Shown here in pieces: positions 44,467 to 56,221 of a stretch of 64,000 nucleotides of DNA. The DNA is from Rhodococcus sp. Leaf247 (GTDB lineage Bacteria; Actinomycetota; Actinomycetes; Mycobacteriales; Mycobacteriaceae). Both the position numbers and the translations under genes were made by a program. Positions within the stretch are counted from its first letter, which is position 1, and every line of letters begins with the position of its first letter. The stretch spans positions 846,765-910,764 of the forward strand of contig NZ_LMRP01000001.1 of the NCBI RefSeq assembly GCF_001426185.1. Reading direction: 5' to 3'. The notes beneath the pieces are model-generated. The model ran no database searches, was not told the DNA's origin, and saw only the letters and a program-made list of their open reading frames with translations.

Positions 44467-45432
44467 TCAGGGGCCGAGGAAGGGCGGTTCGCCGGGAAGC
44501 AGTCGGGTCTGCACCTGCGCCTGCACCAGACCGGCGAGAGCGGACGGGGCCGTCTTCAGCGGTCCCAGCGGATCGGTGCCGGGAGGGGTGAGCTGCAGGC
44601 AGCTCTGCGTACCGATGCGGGAACGATCCGCCGGACCGTCGTGATCGAGCGCGTCGGCCAGCATCGCGATCGCGGTGGCATCGGACGGCAGCAGCACGTG
44701 GGACACGTACTTTCCCGGGCAGACATCCTGGATCACCAGGTTGGCAGCACCGTCCATCGCGTTGGCGGCGGGAGCCGGCCGCACCAGCTCGTCGAAGGCG
44801 GTCGCGACGGTGGTCACCGACGACCCGGCCGGGAACGGCGTCTCGACGAGGGCAGTCATGAAGTCCGAGCCCGTGGAGAACTGCCAGATGGGCGCGGCGC
44901 ACCCACCGAGCGCACCGCAGACGGCGTCGGTGTCCTGTCCGGCTCCGACGGGGGCGAGGCCCACCACATCGTCGACGACGGCAGCGACATCCGGGTCGGA
45001 CTTGACCGCCCACGCCGCGAGCGTCCCACCCTGACTGTGTCCGACCAGGTCGACCGGGCCGCCGCGGGCATCCGCGGTGCGCAGCACGGCGTCGATCACG
45101 TACTGCGTACTGATCTGGACGTCCACCGTCGCGCGACTCGGAAGTTCCACCGTGCAGAACGGCCGACCGGTCTGCGTGAGCCACGGTTCGAGAACGGCGC
45201 CGAAGTCCTCGGCGCTGGTCGTCCAGGTTCCGTGCACCAGGACCACCGGATCCTCGGCCGCTCCGGCGACATCGCCCGTGCACCGGTACGTCGACCCCAC
45301 ACCGGACTCCGCCGGCGCAGCGACGGCGGATACCGCACTGACCACCACGGTCGCGGCAACAGCCGTCACCACCAGCCCGATGCGCATCGGCACTGTGAAC
45401 ATCGACATCGCGCTGTACGACACATCGATCAC
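44467..45432 (-). CDS. Secreted lipase (Lipase_2/EstA-like)
   Basis: Up to 321 residues. The GTG at 45430-45432 gives the longest frame, but the Met at residue 16 (start 45387) begins a cleaner signal peptide (MRIGLVVTAV, ending VAAPAES), so the start is uncertain. The enzyme has DPVVLVHGTWTTSAEDFGA, the nucleophile elbow LVGHSQGG (Ser133 in the long version), and paired cysteines. This is the pattern of the Lipase_2 family of secreted triacylglycerol lipases. It follows the photolyase gene on the same strand with 38 bases between. Confidence 0.82.
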   Translation of the reverse strand: MIDVSYSAMSMFTVPMRIGLVVTAVAATVVVSAVSAVAAPAESGVGSTYRCTGDVAGAAEDPVVLVHGTWTTSAEDFGAVLEPWLTQTGRPFCTVELPSRATVDVQISTQYVIDAVLRTADARGGPVDLVGHSQGGTLAAWAVKSDPDVAAVVDDVVGLAPVGAGQDTDAVCGALGGCAAPIWQFSTGSDFMTALVETPFPAGSSVTTVATAFDELVRPAPAANAMDGAANLVIQDVCPGKYVSHVLLPSDATAIAMLADALDHDGPADRSRIGTQSCLQLTPPGTDPLGPLKTAPSALAGLVQAQVQTRLLPGEPPFLGP

Positions 45433-45529
45433 CCCCGAGGCGGAAAGCTACCGCCTGCCGGAGACCGAGCCGTCCCGAAATCGGACATCCGAGACGGCTC
45501 GAGGGGAAGTCACCAGCGCGAACCCCGAG

Positions 45530-47707
<2,178 letters not shown>

Positions 47708-47814
47708 GGTGGTACCTCTTCCGGTTCGGGACAGCTTCGCGAACACTAGAGACCGTTGATTCCGGGAATGTTGCGCAGATGTGACCGGCGCGGTCGTTTC
47801 TGCGCCCGGTTCGG

Positions 47815-47820
47815 CACAAT
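47815..47820 (+). promoter_or_regulatory. -10 box (CACAAT) for prrA
   Basis: CACAAT, six bases, then the ATG at 47827: leaderless layout. The rest of the 119-bp gap with the glutamine synthetase gene holds no other clear motif. Confidence 0.45.
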
Positions 47821-47826
47821 CGACCC

Positions 47827-48552
47827 ATGACCGAACCCACGACCGACTCCGACCGGCCCGCGACAGTGCTCGTGGTCGACGACGACGTGGATGTTCTGGG
47901 CTCCATCGAGCGCGGACTGCGCCTGTCGGGATTCACCGTCATCACCGCGCGGGACGGGGCCTCGGCACTCGACCTCGTCGGCACCCACGACCCCGACGTG
48001 GTGGTGCTCGACATGAACATGCCCGTACTCGACGGCAACGGAGTGGTGACCGCGCTCCGGGCGCGCGGCAACGACATTCCCGTCTGCGTCCTGAGCGCCC
48101 GCAGCTCGGTGGACGACCGCATCGCCGGCCTCGAATCCGGTGCCGACGACTACCTGACCAAGCCGTTCGTCCTCGCGGAACTGGTCGCGCGCATCAAGGC
48201 GATGCTGCGCCGACGAGGCGGACCCGGCTCGGTCGCGTCGGCGTCTGTACCCGCCATGGTCGTCGGACCGCTGAGCGTCGACGAGCCCGGACACCGGGCC
48301 GCGATGAACGGGCGTCCACTCGACCTGACCAAGCGCGAGTTCGAACTGCTCGCGGTGCTGGCGCGCAACTCGGGTGTGGTGCTCAGCCGCGAGCGTCTCC
48401 TCGAACTGGTGTGGGGGTACGACTTCGTCGCCGACACCAACGTCGTGGACGTCTTCGTCGGCTATCTGCGTAGGAAGATGGAAGTCGGTGGCGCCCCACG
48501 CATCCTGCACACCGTGCGGGGTGTCGGATTCGTCGTGCGGACATCTGCGTGA
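47827..48552 (+). CDS. prrA: OmpR-family response regulator PrrA
   Basis: 241 residues. Receiver with DDD at 18-20, phospho-accepting Asp62 in [12 protein letters not shown], and Lys in [11 protein letters not shown]. OmpR-type winged helix with [17 protein letters not shown] and RVLHTVRG-like end ([13 protein letters not shown]). The kinase gene overlaps it by four bases. Sequence and the pairing match the PrrA/PrrB system of mycobacteria (Rv0903c/Rv0902c), involved in respiration, nitrogen limitation and early infection. Gene order with accD3 supports this assignment. Confidence 0.9.
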   Translation: MTEPTTDSDRPATVLVVDDDVDVLGSIERGLRLSGFTVITARDGASALDLVGTHDPDVVVLDMNMPVLDGNGVVTALRARGNDIPVCVLSARSSVDDRIAGLESGADDYLTKPFVLAELVARIKAMLRRRGGPGSVASASVPAMVVGPLSVDEPGHRAAMNGRPLDLTKREFELLAVLARNSGVVLSRERLLELVWGYDFVADTNVVDVFVGYLRRKMEVGGAPRILHTVRGVGFVVRTSA

Positions 48553-49856
48553 CGCGGCGCCCGTTCTCGCTGCGAGCGCGTGTCGCGGCCGCCACCGCGC
48601 TGGGCGCGATCGTCATCGTGTCGCTGGTGGGCTGGTACGTTGCCGCGGCGATCTCCCGGAACAACATCATGCAGCTCGATCGTCGACTACAGACCGCCTC
48701 CGACGTCGTGGTTCCGCGCGCGCAGACGTTCGAGGTCTTCCTGGGCAGCCTCAGTCGGTCGGAGGCGTTCGCCATCACGATCCGCCAGGCCGACACCGTG
48801 CGCGCGAGTACGCAACCTGAACTTCCGGACCTGACCCTGGGCTCGTCGACCGCCGATGTCGACGGAACCCCGTTCCGCGTGTACACAGCCGTGGTTCCCG
48901 ATCGGCAGGACGCCGAGGTCTCCATCGGGGTGCCGCTCTCGGAGGCGCAGGACATCACCGACGACCAGCAACGACAGGTGTTGCAGGCCGGGGCGCTGGC
49001 CGTCAGCGCCTCGACGGTGCTGGGGTGGATCTTCGGCGGCCGTGCCGTCCGGCCGTTGATGCGGCTCACCCGCGACGTCGCGAAGGACCCGCCGACGCCG
49101 CCGCGCAAGTCCACCGGGGTGCGCGAAGCGGATGCGTTGGCCGCCGCCGTGGGCGACATGCTCCAACGCGTCTCCGACGCTCAGGAACGAACTGAGAGCG
49201 CGCTCGAGACCGCCCGCGATTTCGCAGCGGTGTCGGCGCACGAACTGCGGACGCCCCTGACGGCGATGCGCACGGACATCGAGGTGCTGCGCACCCTCGA
49301 CCTGTCCGACGAGCAGCGTCGCGAAATCCTGGGCGATCTCCATCGGACGCAGGGCCGGGTGGAGTCGACGTTAGCGGCGCTCGAACGGTTGGCGACGGGT
49401 GAGCTGACATCGGCAGCAGATCGCGTGAGCATCGACGTGGTGGAGGTCGCCGACCTGGTGGCCAGGGATGCGGAGCGGACTATGCCGTCCCTGCACGTGC
49501 GCGTGGAGGCGACCGGCCCGGTCACGGCACTGGGCCACCCGACGGGGCTGCGTCTGGCACTCGACAACGCCGTACTCAACGCTGTCCGTCACGGCGAGGC
49601 GACGTCGGTCGTCATCACGATCGAACGGATGCAGGACGGCAGCAGTCGAATCATCGTGGACGACAACGGAACCGGCGTGCCCGAGGACGAGCGGGAGCGC
49701 GTGTTCGGACGATTCGAACGGGGAACACGCGCCGCGGCGGGCGGGTCCGGTCTGGGACTGGCGCTGGTCGCCCAGCAGGCTCATCTGCACGGGGGAGCCG
49801 TGCGCTTGGAATCGAGCCCGCTGGGCGGCGCGAGGTTGGTGCTGGAGGTGCGCTGA
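48549..49856 (+). CDS. prrB: Sensor histidine kinase PrrB
   Basis: 435 residues from GTG 48549. Two membrane helices (about 14-35 and 147-168) enclose a periplasmic domain of about 110 residues; a HAMP linker follows, then the dimerisation helix with His231 in [12 protein letters not shown] and a HATPase domain with [21 protein letters not shown] and [10 protein letters not shown]. It would phosphorylate PrrA. Overlap with prrA is GTGA, so they are translated together. Confidence 0.9.
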   Translation: MTRRPFSLRARVAAATALGAIVIVSLVGWYVAAAISRNNIMQLDRRLQTASDVVVPRAQTFEVFLGSLSRSEAFAITIRQADTVRASTQPELPDLTLGSSTADVDGTPFRVYTAVVPDRQDAEVSIGVPLSEAQDITDDQQRQVLQAGALAVSASTVLGWIFGGRAVRPLMRLTRDVAKDPPTPPRKSTGVREADALAAAVGDMLQRVSDAQERTESALETARDFAAVSAHELRTPLTAMRTDIEVLRTLDLSDEQRREILGDLHRTQGRVESTLAALERLATGELTSAADRVSIDVVEVADLVARDAERTMPSLHVRVEATGPVTALGHPTGLRLALDNAVLNAVRHGEATSVVITIERMQDGSSRIIVDDNGTGVPEDERERVFGRFERGTRAAAGGSGLGLALVAQQAHLHGGAVRLESSPLGGARLVLEVR

Positions 49857-49858
49857 CC

Positions 49859-50215
49859 TCAGGCGTTGAGCAGGTCGATCACGAACACGAGGGTCTTGCC
49901 GGACAGTCGATGGCCGGCGCCCGCGGGGCCGTAGGCCAGCTCGGGCGGGATGGTGAGCTGACGACGGCCGCCCACCTTCATGCCGGGGATGCCGTCCTGC
50001 CAGCCCTGGATCAGGCCGCGCAGCGGGAAGGTGATGGACTCCCCGCGGTTCCACGACGAGTCGAACTCCTCGCCCGTGTCGAATTCGACGCCGACGTAGT
50101 GAACCTCGACGGTACCGCCGGGAACAGCCTCTTCGCCGTCACCGATCGTGATGTCCTCGACCACGAGGTCTGTGGGAGGGGGGCCGGCCTGGAACTCGAT
50201 CTCGGGCTTGGTCAC
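49859..50215 (-). CDS. FKBP-type peptidyl-prolyl cis-trans isomerase
   Basis: 118 residues. The FKBP fold is complete: VEVHYVGVEFDTGEEFDSSW, FPLRGLIQGWQDGIPGMKVG and LTIPPELAYGPAGAGHRLSG. It accelerates proline isomerisation during protein folding. No signal peptide, so cytoplasmic. It converges on prrB with two bases between and is 69 bases from the DUF2848 gene on the same strand. Usual length for a single-domain actinobacterial FKBP. Confidence 0.95.
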   Translation of the reverse strand: MTKPEIEFQAGPPPTDLVVEDITIGDGEEAVPGGTVEVHYVGVEFDTGEEFDSSWNRGESITFPLRGLIQGWQDGIPGMKVGGRRQLTIPPELAYGPAGAGHRLSGKTLVFVIDLLNA

Positions 50216-50284
50216 AAGAACTCCTGTAGTCGATTGATACCGAACAACGTTGATCAGTACCTGCCGATTCTACCGTGAGGGTGC

Positions 50285-50977
50285 TCACCCGATCGGGGAC
50301 GGCATCTCCGCGACCCGATAGGCGCAGGTCGACCGGGTGTCGGTGGCGGGATCGTGCATCTCGACCTTCCACGCTCCGGCGAACTGATCCACTCCCGCGA
50401 TCATCGACACGGTTCCGGACAGAAGCACCGTTCCGGGGGAGAACAACCCACGCTCCTCCAGGACGTCGAGCCAGTGGTCGGGGGTCAGCAGGTCCGCCAG
50501 AGAACCGTCCTGGATCAGCGTCGTCGCGTCCGACTCCCCCACCCACGCCCGCAGCGTGATGTCGTCGAGACGATCGCGGACGTCCGCGAGTCGCCAGGCC
50601 GTGGAGCCCAGCACGTCCGGCGACGCGTTCTTGCTCCACGCGACGCTGTGCACCTCGAGCTCACGGTCTGTGTGATCGCACGCGGCGGTCAGCAGCACGT
50701 CGTCACGCCCGGGTCCGGTGATCACCAATGCCCACTCGGCCTCCCCGGACGTGCGCCCGTGCTGGACGTCCACGTGCGAGGTCTGTTGCGCGAGGTAGGG
50801 CGAGACGGGATACATCGCGGGTGTGGCGGTGGGGGCCGGAACGCCGAGCTCGGCGAGTTCGGCGATGTGGGAGGCGACTTCTGCCTGATCACGCCCGGCA
50901 TAGCCGGCATTGAGCAGGGTAGTCACAGTCACCGATTCGGATGAGCCGTCGGGAAGTTCGAAGGTCAGTGTCGTCAT
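50285..50977 (-). CDS. DUF2848 family protein
   Basis: 230 residues. The sequence TLTFELPDGSSESVTVTTLL at the N-terminus and SVAWSKNASPDVLGSTAWRL in the middle match DUF2848, a family related to fumarylacetoacetate-hydrolase-like folds and often found in amide or organic acid degradation clusters. ACAGGAG precedes its start. It is divergent from the MHS transporter and shares with it the operator site at 51035-51049, which places it in the GntR regulon below. Reaction unknown. Confidence 0.85.
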   Translation of the reverse strand: MTTLTFELPDGSSESVTVTTLLNAGYAGRDQAEVASHIAELAELGVPAPTATPAMYPVSPYLAQQTSHVDVQHGRTSGEAEWALVITGPGRDDVLLTAACDHTDRELEVHSVAWSKNASPDVLGSTAWRLADVRDRLDDITLRAWVGESDATTLIQDGSLADLLTPDHWLDVLEERGLFSPGTVLLSGTVSMIAGVDQFAGAWKVEMHDPATDTRSTCAYRVAEMPSPIG

Positions 50978-51034
50978 GTTTCGCTCCTGTCACCACTACG
51001 TTTCGTTGCGCCCGAGGGGTTGCGCATACGTCTT

Positions 51035-51049
51035 GTATACAGCAAGTAT
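51035..51049. promoter_or_regulatory. GntR operator, copy 1 (between DUF2848 and MHS genes)
   Basis: GTATACAGCAAGTAT is, on the other strand, ATACTTGCTGTATAC. It shares the frame ATACTnnnnGTATAC with the site at the GntR gene start. The site lies between the starts of two divergent genes, so one bound dimer could control both. Confidence 0.6.
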
Positions 51050-51078
51050 ATGAACCACGACACCCGAAAGGACACCTC

Positions 51079-52434
51079 ATGGACGGCACGACACACGAGA
51101 GCGGGCAGGTGATCCGTCCCGATCGGACGGCGCTGACCAAGGCTTTCGCTGCCAGCCTGACCGGCACGGCGCTCGAGTGGTACGACTTCGCCGTCTACTC
51201 CGCGTCGGCCGCGTTGATCTTCCCGATCATCTTCTTTCCCCAGAGCGACCCGCTGACGGGAACGCTCCTCGCGTTCTCCACGTACGCGGTCGGATACGTC
51301 GCCCGACCCATCGGCGGATTCGTCTTCGGACGTCTCGGCGACGTCATCGGCCGCAAACAGCTGCTCGTGATCACGTTGCTGCTGATCGGCATCACGACGT
51401 TCCTCATCGGCCTGCTCCCCGGCTACGCGACCATCGGCGTCGCGGCTCCCATCATCCTGGTCGCCCTCCGATTCGCCCAGGGCATCGCCGTCGGCGGCGA
51501 ATGGGGCGGCGCGGTGCTGCTGTCGAGCGAGTACGGCAATCCGCGCAGGCGAGGATTCTGGTCGTCCGCAGCCCAGATCGGCCCGCCGGCAGGCAACCTG
51601 ATGGCCAACGGCGCGCTGGCCGCCCTCACGTTCTTTCTCACCGAGGATCAGTTCGAGTCGTGGGGATGGCGCGTGGCGTTCTTGCTGTCGGCCGTCCTCG
51701 TCGGATTCGGTCTCTGGATCCGCCTGAAGCTGGAGGACACCCCGGTCTTCAAAGCCCTCCAGGAGAGCGGCGACCGTGCCGAAGCACCGATCACCGAAGT
51801 GTTCCGTGAGCAGTCACGTCCGCTGATCGCCGCGATCCTCTCCCGGATCGCCCCCGACGTCATGTACGCGCTGTTCACCGTCTTCTCCATCACCTACGGC
51901 GTGCAGAAACTCGGGTTCGTCCGCAGCGAAGTCCTCGCCGCCGTGCTGATCGGTTCGGCGTTCCAACTTCTCACGATCCCCCTGGCCGGCGCCGTGTCGG
52001 ACATCGTGAATCGTCGGTTGGTCTACGGGGTCGCCGCCATCGGCGGGGTGGCCTGGGTCGCCATTTTCTTCATCCTCATCGGCGGCAGTTCGTTCGCCAT
52101 GCTGGTCGTCGGCATCGTCGTCGGGCTGACGTTCCACTCGTTCATGTACGGGCCGCAAGCCGCATTCGTCACCGAGCAGTTCTCGCTGCGCCTGCGGTCG
52201 ACGGGAAGTTCCCTGGCGTACACGATCGCCGGTGTCTTCGGTGGCGCGATCGCTCCGTTGGTGTTCACGTTCCTTCTCGACCGGATCGACAGCTGGGTGC
52301 CCGTGTTCGTCTACATCATGGCGATGGGAGTGCTGACGATCGTCGGACTGATCCTGGGCCGCGGCCCGGACCCCGCCGAGGAAGAGGAGTACGTGCGCAA
52401 CAACCTCAGCCACGCAGCAGAATCCGCATCGTGA
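51079..52434 (+). CDS. MHS-family MFS transporter (metabolite:H+ symporter)
   Basis: 451 residues from the ATG at 51079 (AAAGGA upstream). About twelve helices with MHS features: FAASLTGTALEWYDFAVY in helix 1, RPIGGFVFGRLGDVIGRKQL, and AQGIAVGGEWGGAVLLSSEY. The family imports organic acids, betaines and similar compounds with protons. The last 29 bases overlap the convergent GntR gene. Sharing the operator with DUF2848 and being next to the GntR and amidase genes suggests it imports their substrate. Confidence 0.9.
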   Translation: MDGTTHESGQVIRPDRTALTKAFAASLTGTALEWYDFAVYSASAALIFPIIFFPQSDPLTGTLLAFSTYAVGYVARPIGGFVFGRLGDVIGRKQLLVITLLLIGITTFLIGLLPGYATIGVAAPIILVALRFAQGIAVGGEWGGAVLLSSEYGNPRRRGFWSSAAQIGPPAGNLMANGALAALTFFLTEDQFESWGWRVAFLLSAVLVGFGLWIRLKLEDTPVFKALQESGDRAEAPITEVFREQSRPLIAAILSRIAPDVMYALFTVFSITYGVQKLGFVRSEVLAAVLIGSAFQLLTIPLAGAVSDIVNRRLVYGVAAIGGVAWVAIFFILIGGSSFAMLVVGIVVGLTFHSFMYGPQAAFVTEQFSLRLRSTGSSLAYTIAGVFGGAIAPLVFTFLLDRIDSWVPVFVYIMAMGVLTIVGLILGRGPDPAEEEEYVRNNLSHAAESAS

Positions 52435-53047
52435 CGTCGAGGTGTGCATCGATCTCCGCCGCGGCACGCGCCGGATCCCCCGACGCCAAGGCATCGACGA
52501 TCGCGCGGTGCTCGGTGCACACCTGGCGCTTGCGGTCGGGCGCCCCGAACAGGGCCGACAATCCTGCGCGCAACTGTCGTGCTCGCAGTCCCGCGTACGT
52601 CCGGGACAGCAGCTCGCTCCCGGCCGAGTCGATGAGTTCCTGATGGAACGTGCCGTCCAGGTCGATGAAGGACCGGGCATGGTCCTCCGCTGCTCCCGTC
52701 GCCAGAGCTTCCTGCTGCTCCAACATGGACGTCATCGTCTCGATCGGGACGTTGTCGGCGGTGATCGCGCGCTCGGCGGCATGCCGTTCGAGAACGCCGC
52801 GAAGGTCCATCAGTTCGCCGATCTGCCGTCCGGACATCGGCGGCACGTACGCCCCGCGGCCCCGCACCATCTCGACCAGACCCTCGGATACCAACAGCAG
52901 CAACGCTTCCCGGACCGGAGTGCGCGACACTCCGATCTGCGACGCCAACTCGCCCTCGTTCAGGAACGTCCCCGTGAACGCCGGTTCGGACAGAACGCGG
53001 TCACGGAGATAGCCGTAGGCGCGTTCACGACCGGACTGCTCTTGCAT
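52406..53047 (-). CDS. GntR-family (FCD) transcriptional regulator
   Basis: 213 residues. Winged helix at residues 10-75 with NEGELASQIGVSRTPVREAL; C-terminal FCD effector domain with LMDLRGVLERHAAERAI, DGTFHQELIDSAG and EHRAIVDALASGDPARAAAEI, where Asp and His residues usually bind a metal and a carboxylate. The start ATG is at 53045-53047, and the operator copy 2 overlaps it, so it probably represses itself. Both operator copies flank only genes of this locus. Confidence 0.92.
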   Translation of the reverse strand: MQEQSGRERAYGYLRDRVLSEPAFTGTFLNEGELASQIGVSRTPVREALLLLVSEGLVEMVRGRGAYVPPMSGRQIGELMDLRGVLERHAAERAITADNVPIETMTSMLEQQEALATGAAEDHARSFIDLDGTFHQELIDSAGSELLSRTYAGLRARQLRAGLSALFGAPDRKRQVCTEHRAIVDALASGDPARAAAEIDAHLDVTMRILLRG

Positions 53048-53060
53048 ACTGTGTGTATAC
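53046..53060. promoter_or_regulatory. GntR operator, copy 2 (at the GntR start)
   Basis: ATACTGTGTGTATAC, the same ATACTnnnnGTATAC pattern as copy 1, with a 5' CTTGC context. It overlaps the first codon of the GntR gene and lies 40 bases before the divergent amidase gene, so both can be controlled. Confidence 0.6.
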
Positions 53061-53099
53061 CAGTTCTCCCGTTCCGCACGTCATCGTCAGGAGTCACGC

Positions 53100-53897
53100 A
53101 TGAGAATCAGCCTCGCCCAGATCACCGCCTCCCGCGATCCGCAGGAGAACATCGACCTGGTCCGCTCCTCCGTCCATGACGCCGTGGACGCGGGCGCCCG
53201 ACTGTGCGTCCTTCCCGAAGCCACCATGCGCCGCTTCGGCGGCTCCATCGTCGATGTCGCCGAGCCCCTCGACGGCCCCTGGGCGACCGCGGTGCGCGGC
53301 ATCGCCGACGACGCCGGCATCACCGTCGTCGCCGGAATGTTCACTCCCGCCGTCGGAGGCGACGAGAGGGTGCGCAACACGCTGCTGATCACCGGCGGCG
53401 GCGTCGACACCTCGTACGACAAGATCCACCTGTTCGACGCGTTCGGTTTCGCCGAATCCGACACCGTCGCACCGGGTTCCGATCCCGTCGTGACGGACAT
53501 CGACGGCGTGGGAGTCGGATTCGCCACCTGCTACGACATCCGCTTCCCCGGCTTGTTCCAGACACTCGCCGACCGCGGAGCTCTCCTGACGGTGGTGCCG
53601 GCGTCCTGGGGTCGCGGCCCCGGCAAGGTGGACCAGTGGACACTGCTCGCCCGCGCACGGGCGCTCGACTCCACCACGTTCATCGCTGCCTGCGGTCAGG
53701 CGGACCCGGCGGAATCAGGAATCGAGATCACCGGATCGGCGCCCGTCGGCGTCGGCAACTCGATGGTGGTCTCCCCCACCGGACACGTGCTGGACCAGCT
53801 GAACTCGGCGCCCGGAATGCTCACGATCGACGTCGACACGGACGAGATCGGCGCGGTGCGTCAGAACCTGCCGGTCTTGGAGAACCGGAAGTTCTGA
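53100..53897 (+). CDS. Nitrilase-superfamily amidohydrolase
   Basis: 265 residues. The catalytic triad of the carbon-nitrogen hydrolase fold is visible: Glu40 in VLPEATM, Lys108 in SYDKIHLFDA and Cys144 in ATCYDIRFP. FGFAESDTVAPG is typical of the branch that includes deaminated-glutathione amidase and Rv0480c-like proteins. It cleaves an amide. Divergent from GntR with the operator between them. Probably acts in the breakdown route for the compound taken up by the MHS transporter; substrate not predictable. Confidence 0.9.
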   Translation: MRISLAQITASRDPQENIDLVRSSVHDAVDAGARLCVLPEATMRRFGGSIVDVAEPLDGPWATAVRGIADDAGITVVAGMFTPAVGGDERVRNTLLITGGGVDTSYDKIHLFDAFGFAESDTVAPGSDPVVTDIDGVGVGFATCYDIRFPGLFQTLADRGALLTVVPASWGRGPGKVDQWTLLARARALDSTTFIAACGQADPAESGIEITGSAPVGVGNSMVVSPTGHVLDQLNSAPGMLTIDVDTDEIGAVRQNLPVLENRKF

Positions 53898-53934
53898 CGC
53901 ACCGCGCCGTCCGTGTGGTGCGGGAAACGACCGA

Positions 53935-55242
53935 TCAGCGGCCGTCGATGCCCTCGTAGCCGCGCTCGGTGTAGCCGGTGTAGATCTGACGGGGGCGACC
54001 GATCTTGGCGTTCGGGTCCTGGTGCATCTCCTGCCAGTGCGCGATCCAGCCGGGCAGACGGCCGAGTGCGAACAGCACGGTGAACATGCGCTCCGGGAAG
54101 CCCATGGCGCGGTAGATCAGGCCCGTGTAGAAGTCGACGTTCGGGTACAGCTTGCGCTCGACGAAGTAGTCGTCGGACAGCGCGACCTCTTCGAGCTTCA
54201 TCGCGATGTCGAGCAGCTCGTCGTTGGTGCCGAGCTTCTCGAGGATCGAGTGCGCCGTCTTGCGGACGATCGCTGCACGCGGGTCGTAGTTCTTGTAGAC
54301 GCGGTGTCCGAAGCCCATGAGCTTGACACCGTCCTCCTTGTTCTTGACCCGCTTGAGGAAGTCGGCGCTGTCGCCGCCCTCGCTCTGGATGCGGTAGAGC
54401 ATCTCGAGCACAGCCTGGTTGGCGCCGCCGTGCAGCGGGCCCCACAGTGCGTTGATGCCGCCGGAGATGGACGTGAACAGGTTGGCGTTCGACGAGCCGA
54501 CCAGGCGCACCGTCGAGGTCGAGCAGTTCTGCTCGTGGTCCGCATGCAGGATGAGCAGCATGTCGAGAGCCTTGATCATCTCCGGGTCGGCCTCGTACGG
54601 CTCGGCCGGGAAACCGAACGTCATGCGCAGGAAGTTCTCGACGTAGCTCTTCGAGTTGTCCGGGTACAGGAACGGCTGTCCGACCGACTTCTTGTAGGCG
54701 TAGGCCGCGATGGTCGGCAGCTTGGCCAGCAGACGGATCGTCGAGAGCTCGACCTGCTCGGGATCGTTCGGGTCCAGAGAATCCTGGTAGTACGCCGACA
54801 GCGCGTTGACTGCGGACGACACGACGGGCATGGGGTGCGCGTTGCGCGGGAAGCCGTCGAAGAAGCGCTTGAGGTCCTCGTGCAGCAGAGTGTGCCGACG
54901 GATGCGGTCGGTGAAGTTCTCCAGTTCGACCGAGGTGGGCAACTCCCCGTAGATCAGCAGGTAGCTGACCTCGATGAACGACGACTTCTCGGCAAGCTGG
55001 TCGATGGGGTATCCGCGGTAGCGCAGGATCCCCTCGGCACCGTCGATGTACGTGATCGCCGACTTGGTGGAGGCCGTGTTGACGAACCCGCCGTCGAGCG
55101 TGGTGTACCCGGTGTTCGCGAGCAGTTTGCCCAGCTCGATACCGTCGTTGCCCTCGGTCGCTTTCGCGATGGTCATATCGTGTTCGCCACCGGGATAGAT
55201 CAGCTTGGCGGTAGCGGCGTTGTCGGCATTCTCAGCGGGCAC
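53935..55242 (-). CDS. gltA: Citrate synthase (type II, GltA2-like)
   Basis: 435 residues from the GTG at 55240-55242 (GAGAGGGA before it). Catalytic residues: His271 in GPLHGGAN, His313 in MGFGHRVY and Asp370 in YPNVDFYTG. ADHEQNCSTSTVRLVGSS is the GltA family signature. It condenses acetyl-CoA and oxaloacetate, the entry step of the citric acid cycle. It stands alone; the second citrate synthase gene citA is 6.4 kb away on the opposite strand. Gene order matches M. tuberculosis gltA2. Confidence 0.97.
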   Translation of the reverse strand: MPAENADNAATAKLIYPGGEHDMTIAKATEGNDGIELGKLLANTGYTTLDGGFVNTASTKSAITYIDGAEGILRYRGYPIDQLAEKSSFIEVSYLLIYGELPTSVELENFTDRIRRHTLLHEDLKRFFDGFPRNAHPMPVVSSAVNALSAYYQDSLDPNDPEQVELSTIRLLAKLPTIAAYAYKKSVGQPFLYPDNSKSYVENFLRMTFGFPAEPYEADPEMIKALDMLLILHADHEQNCSTSTVRLVGSSNANLFTSISGGINALWGPLHGGANQAVLEMLYRIQSEGGDSADFLKRVKNKEDGVKLMGFGHRVYKNYDPRAAIVRKTAHSILEKLGTNDELLDIAMKLEEVALSDDYFVERKLYPNVDFYTGLIYRAMGFPERMFTVLFALGRLPGWIAHWQEMHQDPNAKIGRPRQIYTGYTERGYEGIDGR

Positions 55243-55294
55243 GAATGGTCCCTCTCGAGCTCGGTGTAACGGAACTTGTGGTGTCTCGATAAAA

Positions 55295-56221
55295 CTAGTC
55301 GTCGCCGACCTCGTCCGCCCAGGGAGGGTCCGCACCGGGCCGCGACACGGTGATGGCGGCTGCCCGCGCGGCGAACGTCAGAGCCGCAGTCCACTGCTCG
55401 CCGGCGAGTCCACGGACGTCTCCGGACGACCGCACGCCCTGCTCCGTCAGGTGGTGCAGGATCGCGCCGTGCACCGTGTCACCTGCACCGATCGTGTCGG
55501 CAACATCGACGGAGACTCCCTGAACCGTCGTCTCGCCGTCCGCCGTGACGACGGACAGACCGTCACCACCCCGCGTGACGACGACGGCGGTCACGCCCGC
55601 GGCGAGCCAGTCGTCGACGGTCGATCCGCCTACACCCTCGCCCAACCACCCCGCGTCCTCGACCGAGACCTTGAGGATGTCGACGGACGGAAGCCACGAC
55701 CGGAACCGGGCGCGGTACCTGTCGGCGTCGGTCATCGCCGCCGGACGGATGTTCGGATCGAGCATCGTCAGGACCCCGGCCTCGTGCACGCGGGCGAGGA
55801 TCGACGCGTAGACACTCGCCCCCGGCTCGTACAGCAGGGACAGCGTGCCGAACGAGGCCGCGGTGATCGAATCGGGAATGTCGGCGGGCTCCTGGACGAG
55901 TCGGTCCGCGGTGCCGTCGGCATAGAAGGAGTACTCCGCGGCGCCGTTCGCGTCGAGCACCGTCAGGGCGAGCGTGGTGAGCTCCGGTCCACGCTGGAGA
56001 TGATCGAGCCCGACGTTCGACGCCTCGAGCCACGCCACGAGGTCGCGGCCGAACGGGTCGCGGGAGATACGCGAGAGGAACTGCACGTCCGCGCCCAGCC
56101 GACCGAGCGCTACCGCGACGTTGAACGGGCCGCCGCCCAGCTTGGGTGTCAGGGTAGGCCCGCCACCGGCCCGGTCCGGCACCAGGTCGACGAGCGCCTC
56201 ACCGCACACGAGGATGCTCAT
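55295..56221 (-). CDS. PfkB-family sugar kinase (fructokinase-like)
   Basis: 308 residues. Begins ILVCGEALVDLVPD and has GGGPFNVAVALGRLGADV (sugar-binding loop) and DTIGAGDTVHGAILHHL (ATP/phosphate motif with the catalytic Asp). Substrate is a hexose or nucleoside; fructose is the most likely by family. It shares an ATGA overlap with the mutarotase gene upstream, so sugar anomer conversion and phosphorylation are coupled. No transporter for sugar is adjacent. Confidence 0.88.
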   Translation of the reverse strand: MSILVCGEALVDLVPDRAGGGPTLTPKLGGGPFNVAVALGRLGADVQFLSRISRDPFGRDLVAWLEASNVGLDHLQRGPELTTLALTVLDANGAAEYSFYADGTADRLVQEPADIPDSITAASFGTLSLLYEPGASVYASILARVHEAGVLTMLDPNIRPAAMTDADRYRARFRSWLPSVDILKVSVEDAGWLGEGVGGSTVDDWLAAGVTAVVVTRGGDGLSVVTADGETTVQGVSVDVADTIGAGDTVHGAILHHLTEQGVRSSGDVRGLAGEQWTAALTFAARAAAITVSRPGADPPWADEVGDD

